This document shows, in pieces, positions 17,016 through 25,162 of a DNA stretch of 64,000 bases. The DNA is from Cupriavidus numazuensis. GTDB taxonomy: Bacteria > Pseudomonadota > Gammaproteobacteria > Burkholderiales > Burkholderiaceae. Position 1 is the stretch's first letter, and each line of letters starts with the position of its first letter. The position numbers were made by a program, and so were the translations under genes. Location: assembly GCF_905397435.1 (NCBI RefSeq), contig NZ_CAJPVI010000028.1, positions 1-64,000 of the forward strand, in the 5' to 3' direction. The notes under the pieces were generated by a model. It did not search any database, was not told the DNA's origin, and saw nothing but the letters and a program-made list of their open reading frames with translations.

Positions 17016-17767
17016 GCAAGGACTATGGCGGTGTTCATGCCCTGTCCGACGTCTCCTTTCAGGTCGAGGATAGTGAATTCCATTCCGTCATCGGACCGAA
17101 CGGCGCTGGCAAGAGCACCTTGATTAATGTACTGAGTGGCCTTACGCGGCCGTCGTCTGGGGAGGTTTCCCTTAATGGAAGCGTCATCTCGGCGAAGCGG
17201 ACGCACGACATTGTCGCGATGGGCGTGGGTCGCATCTTTCAGAACGGCCGCCTCTTCGAACGGCTAACCGTTCTCGAGAATGTGATGATGGGGACGTCGG
17301 CGATTAGCCCGCCTTCGCTCATGGAACATGTGTTGGTGCCACGCCAGGCGCTCGCCAGGCAAGCGGAGAATCGTAAGCGCTCAATGCAAATGCTTGAACG
17401 ATTCGGCCTTGCTGCCCATGCAAGCCGCCAGATTGGGGCGCTTTCCTATGGGAGTAGACGCTTGGTTGAGATGGCCAAAGTCATGATGGGTAGGCCCAAG
17501 CTGTTGCTGCTGGACGAGCCGGCGGCCGGCCTGAATTCGGGTGAAGTCGAGCGATTGATGGTGCTTCTGCGCGAACTGCGGAAGGAACACCAACTTGCCG
17601 TCATCCTGATCGAACACAACATGAGCATGGTCATGCGCCTGGCCGAGAGAATCACCGTTCTCAATTTTGGCAAAAAGTTGGCAGAGGGGACACCCGGGGA
17701 GATTTCCCGAAACGACGCCGTACTGTCCGCCTACCTCGGGGAGGGCTACAAGCATGCTGCACTGTGA
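16988..17767 (+). CDS. livG: Branched-chain amino acid-type ABC ATPase LivG
   Basis: This 259-residue ATP-binding subunit energises the LivHM channel. The Walker A motif is GPNGAGKST (about residues 36-44), the signature is LSYGSRRLVEMAK (the usual Q replaced by S-R), Walker B is LLLLDEPAAGL, and the switch His lies in VILIEHNMSMVM. LivG-specific features include the segment IFQNGRLFERLTVLENVMMG. The ATG at 16988 has AAGGAGGAG just before it and overlaps the end of livM by 28 bases. It overlaps livF by 14 bases. The fully coupled gene order H-M-G-F is the family standard. Confidence 0.93.
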   Translation: MAFLEVRSISKDYGGVHALSDVSFQVEDSEFHSVIGPNGAGKSTLINVLSGLTRPSSGEVSLNGSVISAKRTHDIVAMGVGRIFQNGRLFERLTVLENVMMGTSAISPPSLMEHVLVPRQALARQAENRKRSMQMLERFGLAAHASRQIGALSYGSRRLVEMAKVMMGRPKLLLLDEPAAGLNSGEVERLMVLLRELRKEHQLAVILIEHNMSMVMRLAERITVLNFGKKLAEGTPGEISRNDAVLSAYLGEGYKHAAL

Positions 17768-18464
17768 AAACCTTTCCGCGTACTACAAGGACGTCGCGGC
17801 GCTGCGCAATATCAACTTGACGGTAAATCGTGGGGAAGCCGTCGCTCTGATCGGCGTGAACGGGGCGGGCAAGACCACGCTTCTCAAGTCGATATCAGGC
17901 GTGCTGAATATCAGCGGTACGGTGCGATACGACGGCGAGGACATTTCTCGCCAGTCCGTGGAGCAGCGGGTGCGCGGCGGCATCGCGCATGTGCCGGAGG
18001 GCCGGAAAGTGTTTGCCGGCCTCACTGTGAAGGAGAACTTGCTGGTAGGGGCCCACATGCGGCGTCGCGACGGGCTGGTAAAGGCCGACCTCGAGCGCGT
18101 CTATTCGCTTTTCCCTCGACTCGCGGAACGCTCTAGCCAGTTGGGTTGGTCCCTCTCAGGGGGTGAACAACAGATGCTGGCCATCGGCCGCGGGCTGATG
18201 GCCCGCCCCAAGGTTCTGCTGTTGGACGAACCCTCTCTCGGGCTCGCACCGCGCTTGGCGGAAGAAGTCTACGCGCGTATCGCTGACATTCATGAGGAGG
18301 GGCTGACAGTCTTGCTGGTTGAGCAGAACACGGTCCTTGCGCTGAGCGTGGCATCGAGAGGCTACGTGCTCGAGAGTGGATCAGTAGTCCTGGAGGGTGC
18401 TGCTGAGCAACTCAGGTCAGATGATCGTGTCCGAGAAGCGTATCTCGGACACTCGACGCACTAA
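17754..18464 (+). CDS. livF: Branched-chain amino acid-type ABC ATPase LivF
   Basis: This 236-residue second ATPase of the importer has Walker A GVNGAGKTT (about residues 33-41), the LivF-typical PEGRKVFAGLTVKENLLVGA, the signature LSGGEQQMLAIGRGLM, Walker B VLLLDEPSLGLAP and a Q-loop/switch VLLVEQNTVLAL. The ATG at 17754 lies inside livG. It completes an importer set of SBP, two permeases and two ATPases in a single unit behind hyuAB. A short perfect hairpin (18488-18507) follows and may reduce read-through into the aminotransferase gene. Confidence 0.93.
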   Translation: MLHCENLSAYYKDVAALRNINLTVNRGEAVALIGVNGAGKTTLLKSISGVLNISGTVRYDGEDISRQSVEQRVRGGIAHVPEGRKVFAGLTVKENLLVGAHMRRRDGLVKADLERVYSLFPRLAERSSQLGWSLSGGEQQMLAIGRGLMARPKVLLLDEPSLGLAPRLAEEVYARIADIHEEGLTVLLVEQNTVLALSVASRGYVLESGSVVLEGAAEQLRSDDRVREAYLGHSTH

Positions 18465-18487
18465 AGAACTGATCCCGCTGATAGTTC

Positions 18488-18507
18488 GCGCTGCCGCGTG
18501 GCAGCGC
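18488..18507 (+). terminator. Hairpin after livF
   Basis: GCGCTGCC and GGCAGCGC form a perfect 8-bp stem with a GCGT loop, followed by CTTTG. It is a weak intrinsic terminator or attenuator between the importer genes and the aminotransferase. Confidence 0.45.
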
Positions 18508-18533
18508 CTTTGCAACCGTACCGGAGCATTTAA

Positions 18534-19850
18534 ATGAACACCGCTGCAGTAGTCCGACAAGTTTCTCACGCACTTGCCGAAGCCAAGGAACTCTACCGGG
18601 AATCGAATACCGAGAGCTATGCCCAGCACGTGGCGGCCTCCCGCGCGCTGCCAGGCGGCAACACCCGGACGGTCATCTTCGTAGATCCGTTCCCGATCAC
18701 CCTTACCGAAGGAAAGGATGCCCAGGTGAAGTCGCTCGACGGGCGCTGGTATCGGGATTTCCTCGGAGAATATACGGCCGGGTTCTACGGACATTCCAAT
18801 CCTCATCTTCGCGCGGCAGCGATGGCAGCGCTTGATCGGGGCTGGTCCATGGGCGGTCATACCGAAGCTGAAGCCGAGATGGCATTTCTGCTTCAGGAGC
18901 GCTTCCCTTCGATGGAGTTGCTGCGCTTCGCCAATTCCGGCACGGAGGCCAATCTGTACGCGATCTCCACGGCCATGGCATACACCGGCAAGAAGAAGAT
19001 CGTCGTTTTCGAAGGTGCCTATCACGGCGGTGTGTTTGTCTTCTCTGGCGCCTCCCGTCACCCGCTGACCGCTCCGTTCGACTTCATTGTCGCGCCTTAC
19101 AACGACATCGAGGGGACTACGGCACTTCTTGCCCAACACGCCAATGAGATCGCCGCGGTCATTGTGGAGCCGATGCAGGGGTCAGGCGGGTGCATTCCGG
19201 CGAGTCTCGAATTCCTCCAGCATCTGCGCGAGTGGACTGCGTTGCACGGAACCGTCCTGATCTTCGACGAGGTCATGACTTCCCGTCTCTCGTACGGAGG
19301 GATGCAGGCGGTGCACACCATCACCCCTGACATGACGACGCTAGGAAAATACCTGGGTGGCGGCTTCAGCTTCGGCGCGTTTGGCGGACGGAGCGAGATT
19401 ATGAACGTATTCAATCCTTTGCGGCCGAACGCCATCGGTCACGCCGGCACGTTCAACAACAACATCTTTACGATGACAGCCGGTGCCGCAGGCCTGAAAC
19501 ATGTCCTGACCAAGTCCCTGATTGAGGAAGTCAACGGCCGGGGCGAGAAACTGCGCCGCCAGCTCAATGAACTGGTATCGGGCAGCTCGCTACCTATGAC
19601 ATTCACGGGACGCGGATCGATGATGAACGTGCACATGACGCGAGCAAACGTTCGTAGTGTCCGCGATCTCAAGGACAACATCGTGCCGCTTCGTGATCTC
19701 TTCTACTACGACATGGTGCGGGAGGGATTCTGGATCGCCAAGCGAGGAATGATCAATGTCTCGATCCCGACCACGGACGCGGACTGCGAAGCGCTGCTCC
19801 AGGCCGTATCGCATTTCGTAGAATCGCGCGCGGATCTGGTCCTTTCCTGA
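18534..19850 (+). CDS. Class III aminotransferase (glutamate-1-semialdehyde aminomutase-like)
   Basis: This 438-residue PLP enzyme of fold type I, class III, moves amino groups or isomerises amino-aldehydes. The PLP-binding features are the phosphate-contact FANSGTEANLYAISTA, the Asp in VLIFDEVMTSRL, and the Schiff-base lysine in TLGKYLGGGFSFGAFGG (about residue 268). The N-terminal RALPGGNTRT and GTFNNNIFTMTAGA resemble GSA aminomutase rather than ornithine aminotransferase. Many catabolic relatives with this look are annotated only as aspartate aminotransferase family. Context behind hyuAB and an importer argues for degradation of an amino compound rather than tetrapyrrole synthesis. Confidence 0.88.
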   Translation: MNTAAVVRQVSHALAEAKELYRESNTESYAQHVAASRALPGGNTRTVIFVDPFPITLTEGKDAQVKSLDGRWYRDFLGEYTAGFYGHSNPHLRAAAMAALDRGWSMGGHTEAEAEMAFLLQERFPSMELLRFANSGTEANLYAISTAMAYTGKKKIVVFEGAYHGGVFVFSGASRHPLTAPFDFIVAPYNDIEGTTALLAQHANEIAAVIVEPMQGSGGCIPASLEFLQHLREWTALHGTVLIFDEVMTSRLSYGGMQAVHTITPDMTTLGKYLGGGFSFGAFGGRSEIMNVFNPLRPNAIGHAGTFNNNIFTMTAGAAGLKHVLTKSLIEEVNGRGEKLRRQLNELVSGSSLPMTFTGRGSMMNVHMTRANVRSVRDLKDNIVPLRDLFYYDMVREGFWIAKRGMINVSIPTTDADCEALLQAVSHFVESRADLVLS

Positions 19851-19859
19851 TCCCTATGG

Positions 19860-19884
19860 CCCGCTGCGGGCTGCACGCAGCGGG
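19860..19884 (+). terminator. Hairpin after the aminotransferase gene
   Basis: CCCGCTGCG and CGCAGCGGG pair into a 9-bp stem with a 7-base loop. No T-run follows, only GCAAAA. It is probably a processing or attenuation structure. Confidence 0.4.
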
Positions 19885-19943
19885 GCAAAAATTGGCAGGT
19901 TGCTCGTTCTCGTCCCAATCTTTGTCGACCAGGAGATTGCAAA

Positions 19944-20888
19944 ATGTCGGAATCCATGCCGCGGACAATCGCGGATCTGCCCGCACAGCGGGCGGCGACG
20001 CCTCGTTCCAAAGCCGAAGCCAGGGCTCGCTACTTTAATAGCGGAAACGCGTTCAACGTAAAACTGTCTCCGATTCCCGGCGATAGTTTTACCGAAGAGG
20101 CCGCCCTCGCACTTCACCCGGATACGCGCAGCACACTTTTTGCTTGCGATCGCTCGCGCGAGCTCCAGTGCCCATTCCCAGCAACCACACCATTGGTGCT
20201 TGCGCGCTACGCGAGGATCCTCGCCAACGATACGCTATGCACTAACTTCGCCGCCAGTGGTGTTGTGGTGTACGTCATCCGGGGGGACGGATCGACCCGA
20301 TGCGGCGAGGAGAATGTCGTATGGGCGACCGGCGATCTCCTCGTATTGCCGGGCGGTATTGCTCAAGCGCACACAGCGACTTCGGACTCAGTGCTCTGGA
20401 TTGTCACCAACGAACCGCAACTATCCTTCGAAGGTGTCAGGCCGCCGGCGGCTGGCGAGGCGCCCACGGACGTGGTGCACTTTACTGGCGCCGAGATGGA
20501 GAAGCAGATCGATCTCATCTACAGCATTGGCCGCACCAATGAGATCGCCGGCTCGGCCCTGATCCTTTCCTCGGACCGTCAAGAGGCAAGCCGAAATGTG
20601 CTTCCGACTCTCACCGTCGCGATGAACTCGCTGCCGCCTGGTGGAGTGCAGCGGCCGCATCGACATAATTCGGTGGCCGTGGCACTGATCATTCAAGGAG
20701 AGAACTGCCATTCTGTCGTTGATGGAAAGCGTAAGGACTGGGCACAGTGGGCAACGACTGTCACGCCGGCGACCGCCACTCATTCTCACGTCAACAATGG
20801 AAGCGAACGGGCGAAGTTTCTCATCGTGCAGGACGGGGGAATCTATTACCACACTCGGGCAATGGGCTTCGAGTTCGTGGATCGCTGA
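19944..20888 (+). CDS. Bicupin protein (gentisate-dioxygenase-like)
   Basis: This 314-residue protein has two cupin folds, the layout of gentisate 1,2-dioxygenase and relatives. The C-terminal cupin keeps the metal-binding pattern: HRHNSVAVALIIQGENCHSV (HxH then Q/E) and a later His in ATATHSHVNN. The N-terminal cupin (VYVIRGDGSTRCGEENVVWA, then GDLLVLPGG) has lost the usual histidines. A single metal site in the second domain is unusual for gentisate dioxygenase, where the metal is normally in the first domain. It may therefore act as an isomerase or as a ring-cleaving oxygenase on another substrate. It lies between the aminotransferase and the BKACE gene, presumably in one pathway. Confidence 0.75.
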   Translation: MSESMPRTIADLPAQRAATPRSKAEARARYFNSGNAFNVKLSPIPGDSFTEEAALALHPDTRSTLFACDRSRELQCPFPATTPLVLARYARILANDTLCTNFAASGVVVYVIRGDGSTRCGEENVVWATGDLLVLPGGIAQAHTATSDSVLWIVTNEPQLSFEGVRPPAAGEAPTDVVHFTGAEMEKQIDLIYSIGRTNEIAGSALILSSDRQEASRNVLPTLTVAMNSLPPGGVQRPHRHNSVAVALIIQGENCHSVVDGKRKDWAQWATTVTPATATHSHVNNGSERAKFLIVQDGGIYYHTRAMGFEFVDR

Positions 20889-21017
20889 CAGTCTTTCTTA
20901 GTGAACCGATCTCGCCGCCGGTCAATGGCGGCCCACCAACTCAGCGATTAACCCTTTCCGGGCCGCCGAATCATTCGACGACGAGATTCTCTGCGTCATC
21001 TTTCGTAATACATCATC

Positions 21018-21908
21018 ATGAGCACACCCACTATCCTTTGCTGCGCAGTAACGGGGAACATTACCACCCGTGCACAACATCCTGGCTTGCCATGCACGCC
21101 AGAGGAAATCGCCAATGCATGCGTCGACGCGGCGCGAGCCGGTGCTGCGATCGTTCACATTCATGTGCGGCATCCGGACGGACGACCAAGTATGGAACTG
21201 GAGCACTACCGTGAGGTGGTGCAGCGTATTCGTAGCAGCGATGTTGATCTCGTGATTAATCTGACGACCGGTCCCGGCCAGCGATTCATTCCGAGCGAGG
21301 ATGATCCTAAGATTGCGGCACCCGGAACCACGCTGATGCGCCCCGAGCCACGCGTGGCCCATATCGTTGCGCTGCGGCCGGAAATTTGCAGTCTGGACTT
21401 GAACACAATGTTCTCCGGCTCGTCGGTCGTGATCAACACGCCTTCCAACGTGCGGACGATGGCTGCCATGATCCAGGAAGCTGGAACGCTGCCAGAGCTG
21501 GAAGTCTTCGATACGGGAGACATCCACCTGGCCCGCGACCTGATCGCGGATGGAACCATCGCGTCCCCGGCGTTGTTCCAGATCGTGCTTGGCGTCAAAT
21601 ACGGCGCCGATGCGTCGCCCGAGACCATGAGCTACCTGAAATCATTGTTGCCCACTGGATCTCGCTGGGCCGCCTTCAGCATCGGCAGGTTCGCCTTTCC
21701 GATGCTTGCCCAGGCGCTCCTGTCGGGAGGACACGTTCGCGTGGGGCTCGAAGACAATGTCTATCTCGAGAAAGGCGTGCTGGCGCCGGACAATGCGGCG
21801 TTGGTGAGGAAGGGGGCCCGCATCGTACAAGAACTCGGCGGAACACTGGCCTCGGCTGGCGAGGCACGTGAAATCCTTGGGCTGCGAAAGCAGAGGCCGC
21901 TGGACTGA
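21018..21908 (+). CDS. BKACE-family beta-keto acid cleavage enzyme
   Basis: This 296-residue member of the DUF849 (3-keto-5-aminohexanoate cleavage enzyme, Kce) family is a Zn-dependent TIM barrel. Such enzymes split a beta-keto acid with acetyl-CoA, giving acetoacetate and a CoA ester. The metal-binding HIHVRHPDGRPSMELEHYRE and the VINLTTGPG segment are present, as is the C-terminal GHVRVGLEDNVYLEKGVLAP that is near-diagnostic. Length matches the family. The immediate neighbours (cupin, aminotransferase) suggest that it cleaves a keto acid made from the imported compound. Substrate class cannot be named from this alone. A strong hairpin follows the stop. Confidence 0.9.
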   Translation: MSTPTILCCAVTGNITTRAQHPGLPCTPEEIANACVDAARAGAAIVHIHVRHPDGRPSMELEHYREVVQRIRSSDVDLVINLTTGPGQRFIPSEDDPKIAAPGTTLMRPEPRVAHIVALRPEICSLDLNTMFSGSSVVINTPSNVRTMAAMIQEAGTLPELEVFDTGDIHLARDLIADGTIASPALFQIVLGVKYGADASPETMSYLKSLLPTGSRWAAFSIGRFAFPMLAQALLSGGHVRVGLEDNVYLEKGVLAPDNAALVRKGARIVQELGGTLASAGEAREILGLRKQRPLD

Positions 21909-21924
21909 CACTGGGTGATGTCGG

Positions 21925-21953
21925 CGGGAACGGCTTCTGAGAAGCTGTTCCCG
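21925..21953 (+). terminator. Hairpin after the BKACE gene
   Basis: CGGGAACGGCTTC and GAAGCTGTTCCCG form a 13-bp stem (one G-T pair) around a TGA loop. No T-run follows. This is the most stable of the operon hairpins and may end or limit transcription before the DMT transporter gene. Confidence 0.5.
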
Positions 21954-21979
21954 AAGAATTGCCGCGTTATGGATAAATT

Positions 21980-22921
21980 GTGATTCAGCCGAAGAGTACT
22001 GATGGGTGCGTATCCGGTGGGCGTGCTGACGCCATCGCGGCAGCCAATCGACGAAGCGTCTATGCGCTATCGACGGCGATGCTGAGTTTCGTCGCGAACG
22101 ACGCGATAGTGAAGCACCTCAGTCAACAGATTCCTACAATCCAGGTCATCTTCGTTCGTGGCTTCATAGCATCGACGCTGCTCTTTTTCATCGTTCACGC
22201 GACGAAGCTGGGCTCGCGTCTCGGGGATCTACGTAACGGCCGCGTGGGGTTACGCTCGGCATTCGATGGATTGGCCACAATCGCCTACCTCAGTGCGTTG
22301 GCATGGCTCCCGATCGGAAATGCTACGGCGATTAACATGGCAGCGCCGATGCTTCTCGTGTTTCTTGTGGTGTTGCTGACGAAGCAGTCGGTGGACGCGA
22401 GGAAGTGGATGGCGATCGGGGCGGGGTTTCTCGGGGTCATCCTGATTGTGCAGCCCCGCCTGGACGGCATGAACCGATACGCGTTGCTATGCCTCCTCGG
22501 AACCTTTCTCCACGCCTGCAGAGACTTCGTGACCCGGGGAATCGATCCCGCGATTTCATCCGTGATCGTGACGCTGAGCACCTCGCTGTTCGTGACCGTT
22601 CTCGCAGGGCTTTGTCTGTCCCCCTACCCGTGGACACCAATCACCTGGCAGGAGGGGGGGCTCCTCTGCGCCGCCGGGGGATTCTTATGTGTCGGCTACT
22701 TGCTGGTTACCATTAGCATGCGAGCGGGCGATGTCACCGTTGTGGCCCCTTTTCGATATACCGGTCTGATATTTGCCATCGCACTTGGCTGGCTCGTCTG
22801 GGACGAGACACCGAACGCGGCGGCGTGGACGGGCATAGCGGTGCTATTCGGGGCGGGTGCCTATGTACTGCGCCGGGAGCGGCAGCGCAGCCACTCGCAG
22901 CTCGACGCCCAGCCGGACTAG
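21980..22921 (+). CDS. DMT-superfamily (EamA) transporter
   Basis: This 313-residue inner-membrane protein has about ten hydrophobic segments in two EamA repeats (about residues 20-150 and 165-300). It belongs to the drug/metabolite transporter superfamily, whose members export or import small metabolites and amino acid derivatives. Typical features are LAWLPIGNATAINMAAPMLL at the end of the first repeat and APFRYTGLIFAIALGWLVWDE in the second. The GTG at 21980 is the first start, with no strong ribosome binding site. It is the last plus-strand gene of the hyuAB operon region and may expel an amino by-product; that role is inference. Confidence 0.85.
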   Translation: MIQPKSTDGCVSGGRADAIAAANRRSVYALSTAMLSFVANDAIVKHLSQQIPTIQVIFVRGFIASTLLFFIVHATKLGSRLGDLRNGRVGLRSAFDGLATIAYLSALAWLPIGNATAINMAAPMLLVFLVVLLTKQSVDARKWMAIGAGFLGVILIVQPRLDGMNRYALLCLLGTFLHACRDFVTRGIDPAISSVIVTLSTSLFVTVLAGLCLSPYPWTPITWQEGGLLCAAGGFLCVGYLLVTISMRAGDVTVVAPFRYTGLIFAIALGWLVWDETPNAAAWTGIAVLFGAGAYVLRRERQRSHSQLDAQPD

Positions 22922-23031
22922 ACGGCGAGGACGCTGTACAAGCCATCGTAGAGTCTGTCGCTCCTGCAATGAGTGCCGCCGTAAAGCCGGATACGGAGAG
23001 GCCGTCCTTGCCGCCGCCTGGTGGCAAGGTT

Positions 23032-24006
23032 TCAATACAGGCCCGACACGCGCGCTTTGAGTCGCGTCAGGCCCAATAGTGCATTGATAGACGGGGTCGG
23101 GACCCGGGTGAGCTGGCCGAGCTCCTGAACGGCACCGAGAATCGCGTCCAATTCGATGGGCTTGCCGGCCTCTACATCTTGCAGCATCGAGGTCTTTGCC
23201 GCGCCCAGCGTTCGCGTAAGGCGGTGGCGGTCGGCAGGCGCCTGGGAGATGGGCAGGCCAAAGGCTTCTCCGATCTGCTTGGCTTCGAGCATCGCGCGGG
23301 TAGCGAAATCCATGACCAGCGGGTCGTCAACGATCCGGTCGGTCGTGGCGCCCGTCAGTGCGCTGATAGGGTTGGTCGTCATGTTTCCCCACAGTTTGAA
23401 CCACACATCGCGCTGGATTTGTGCCGATATTTTGGCTTCAATCCCGGCGCGGTTCAGGATGGCGGCGAGGCCTTCAACGCGCTCGGAGATCCCGCCGCGC
23501 GGCTCGCCAATGATCATGTCATTGCCGAAATGCTGACGCACCACGCCAGGCGCCTCAAGGATGCAGCTCGCGTGGACGACGCCGCCTATCACCAACTCGG
23601 CCGGGATGGCCTTCGCGATTCGAGACTCGGGGTCGACTGTCCGCAGACGCGTGCCAGACATGCTTTCGCCAAAGCCGTCGAAGAACCACCAGGGGACGCC
23701 GTTCATCGCCGTCAATACGGTGGTGTGGGGGCCCAGAAGCGGCCGGAGTGCTTCGGCGATGTCGGGCAGCGCCGGCGCCTTCACGGACACGACTACCAGG
23801 TCTTGTTGTCCCAGCGATGCCGGGTTGTCGGTCGCATGCACGGGAAGCGAGAAGACGTCCTGCCCCTGCTTGAGCGTCAGTCCTTTGTCCCGGAGTCGCT
23901 GCAAGGTTGCGCCGCGCGCGACAAAAGTGACATCGCATCCCTGCCGCAGGAGTCTGGCGCCGATCCAGCCGCCAATCGCACCGGCACCATAAATCGTGGT
24001 CTTCAT
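23032..24006 (-). CDS. 2-dehydropantoate 2-reductase-like (ApbA/PanE family) reductase
   Basis: This 324-residue NAD(P)-dependent reductase is of the KPR fold. The N-terminal Rossmann motif IYGAGAIGGWIGARLLRQG is perfect, followed by VVSVKAPALPDIA and the mid-protein TAMNGVPWWFFDGFG. The C-terminal catalytic helix block includes KLWGNMTTNPISALTGAT, with the conserved Lys-Asn pair, and a later EIxAxxG-like stretch (KPIELDAILGAVQEL). True PanE is chromosomal housekeeping; this gene sits behind a TRAP importer in a catabolic locus, so a keto- or branched hydroxy-acid reductase of a degradation pathway is more likely. It ends the minus-strand unit SBP2-aldolase-TRAP. A hairpin lies between it and dctP. 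Confidence 0.85.
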   Translation of the reverse strand: MKTTIYGAGAIGGWIGARLLRQGCDVTFVARGATLQRLRDKGLTLKQGQDVFSLPVHATDNPASLGQQDLVVVSVKAPALPDIAEALRPLLGPHTTVLTAMNGVPWWFFDGFGESMSGTRLRTVDPESRIAKAIPAELVIGGVVHASCILEAPGVVRQHFGNDMIIGEPRGGISERVEGLAAILNRAGIEAKISAQIQRDVWFKLWGNMTTNPISALTGATTDRIVDDPLVMDFATRAMLEAKQIGEAFGLPISQAPADRHRLTRTLGAAKTSMLQDVEAGKPIELDAILGAVQELGQLTRVPTPSINALLGLTRLKARVSGLY

Positions 24007-24085
24007 ATGCCTTGATTTCGGAAAAAATAGCGGTCACGGCTCCGAGCGCTGAACCTCATGTCGTATGATCCCCGTTTGCAGAGGA

Positions 24086-24112
24086 CGGTCCAGCGTCGCA
24101 ACCGCTGGACCG
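24086..24112 (-). terminator. Hairpin downstream of dctP
   Basis: CGGTCCAGCG and CGCTGGACCG form a perfect 10-bp stem with a 7-base loop in the 113-bp gap between dctP and the PanE-like gene. Only a weak pyrimidine tract follows on the minus strand. Partial terminator or processing site. Confidence 0.45.
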
Positions 24113-24119
24113 CGTGATC

Positions 24120-25157
24120 TCAGCCTTGGGAGCGGGCCGATTGCGCGGTGGCGATTAGTCGGTTCGTCCAGTCCCGGCTAATGTTGGTCTCGAGATAGCT
24201 TCGCACGGCTGGTTGCGCAGCCTTTCGGAACGCGTCGATCTCGGCGCCCGTCAACGTCGTAACGGACATGCCCTTGTCCGACAGCACTTTCTGCGCCCCG
24301 AGATCCAGCGCCCGTGTCATGTCTCGGTGGATCTTCGTCGCGCGGTCCACGCCTTCCTGAACAATCACCCTCTCGGACGAGGATAGACCGTTGAAGAATC
24401 GATCATTCGCCAGATAGCCGAACTGTCCATAGATGTGGCCGTCTAGGGTGGCGTATTTTTGCTGCTGGTATAGGCTGGCCGCCAGGATGGTTGAGACGCT
24501 ATTCTCCTGGCCGTCCGCGGTACCTTGCGCAAGGGCCGCGGGCAACTCGCCCCAGTCAATTGCAGATGGACTCGCCCCCAGTGCCTTCACAAATTCGATA
24601 TACACAGGGCTGGGCTGCACCCGGATCTTCAGACCCCTGAGGTCGGCCGGGGATTTAATGATCCTTTTCGAGTTGGTGAAATGACGTACTCCATTGTCGG
24701 CATAGGACAGGAGTCGTACCCCTGTCTTCTTGCGCATGTCTTCGGCCAGGTCTTTCCCGAATTGCCCATCGAGGACCGTGTACGCCTGCTGATGGCTTTC
24801 AAAGAGATAGGGGATACCGAAGATGTTGAAGGTCTTGTAGATCCCTGTAATGGCGCCTTCGTGAAGTACGGCCAGTTCGATGCTTCCCAGGCGCACGCCT
24901 TCGGCCGTCTGCTGCGCGGAGCCTAACTGGCCGGCAGGATAGATGTCGACCTTCAGACTGCCATTGCTGGCCTTTTCCACATGCTCCTTGAACGCCAGCG
25001 CTGCGGCGTGATTGGGTTGGTCGGTCTTGGCGGGTTGAAAATGGGCGTACTTGATCACCCGCTGTGCCCGAGCGGATGTGCCCCACAGGCCGGCAGTGGC
25101 ACCGGCCATCAACGTGACGAATCTGCGACGAGATGTTTGCATGGCAGTTTGGCTCAA
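24120..25157 (-). CDS. dctP: TRAP transporter substrate-binding protein DctP, Tat-exported
   Basis: This 345-residue periplasmic solute receptor of the DctP family captures organic acids for the DctQM permease. The N-terminus carries a twin-arginine signal (SRRRFVTLMAGATAGLWGTS, cleavage after ARA), so it is exported folded. The mature part has the family pattern KYAHFQPAKTDQPNHAAALA, GSIELAVLHEGAI and the carboxylate-binding Arg in DLRGLKIRVQPSP. It lies 5 bases behind dctM. Gene order Q-M-P on the minus strand, with an aldolase upstream, suggests uptake of a hydroxy- or keto-acid. A second ATG at 25142 gives an equally good leader. Confidence 0.92.
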   Translation of the reverse strand: MSQTAMQTSRRRFVTLMAGATAGLWGTSARAQRVIKYAHFQPAKTDQPNHAAALAFKEHVEKASNGSLKVDIYPAGQLGSAQQTAEGVRLGSIELAVLHEGAITGIYKTFNIFGIPYLFESHQQAYTVLDGQFGKDLAEDMRKKTGVRLLSYADNGVRHFTNSKRIIKSPADLRGLKIRVQPSPVYIEFVKALGASPSAIDWGELPAALAQGTADGQENSVSTILAASLYQQQKYATLDGHIYGQFGYLANDRFFNGLSSSERVIVQEGVDRATKIHRDMTRALDLGAQKVLSDKGMSVTTLTGAEIDAFRKAAQPAVRSYLETNISRDWTNRLIATAQSARSQG

Positions 25158-25162
25158 AGAGG

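Noticed and set aside
18534..19850. HemL of tetrapyrrole synthesis
   Set aside because: Sequence is HemL-like, but the operon context is catabolic and the class III family is broad.
23032..24006. Housekeeping PanE
   Set aside because: The fold is KPR-type, but the position behind a TRAP operon argues for a catabolic reductase; no gene symbol is given.
23179..24015. Plus-strand frame of 278 codons
   Set aside because: Antisense to the PanE-like reductase; composition typical of a shadow frame.
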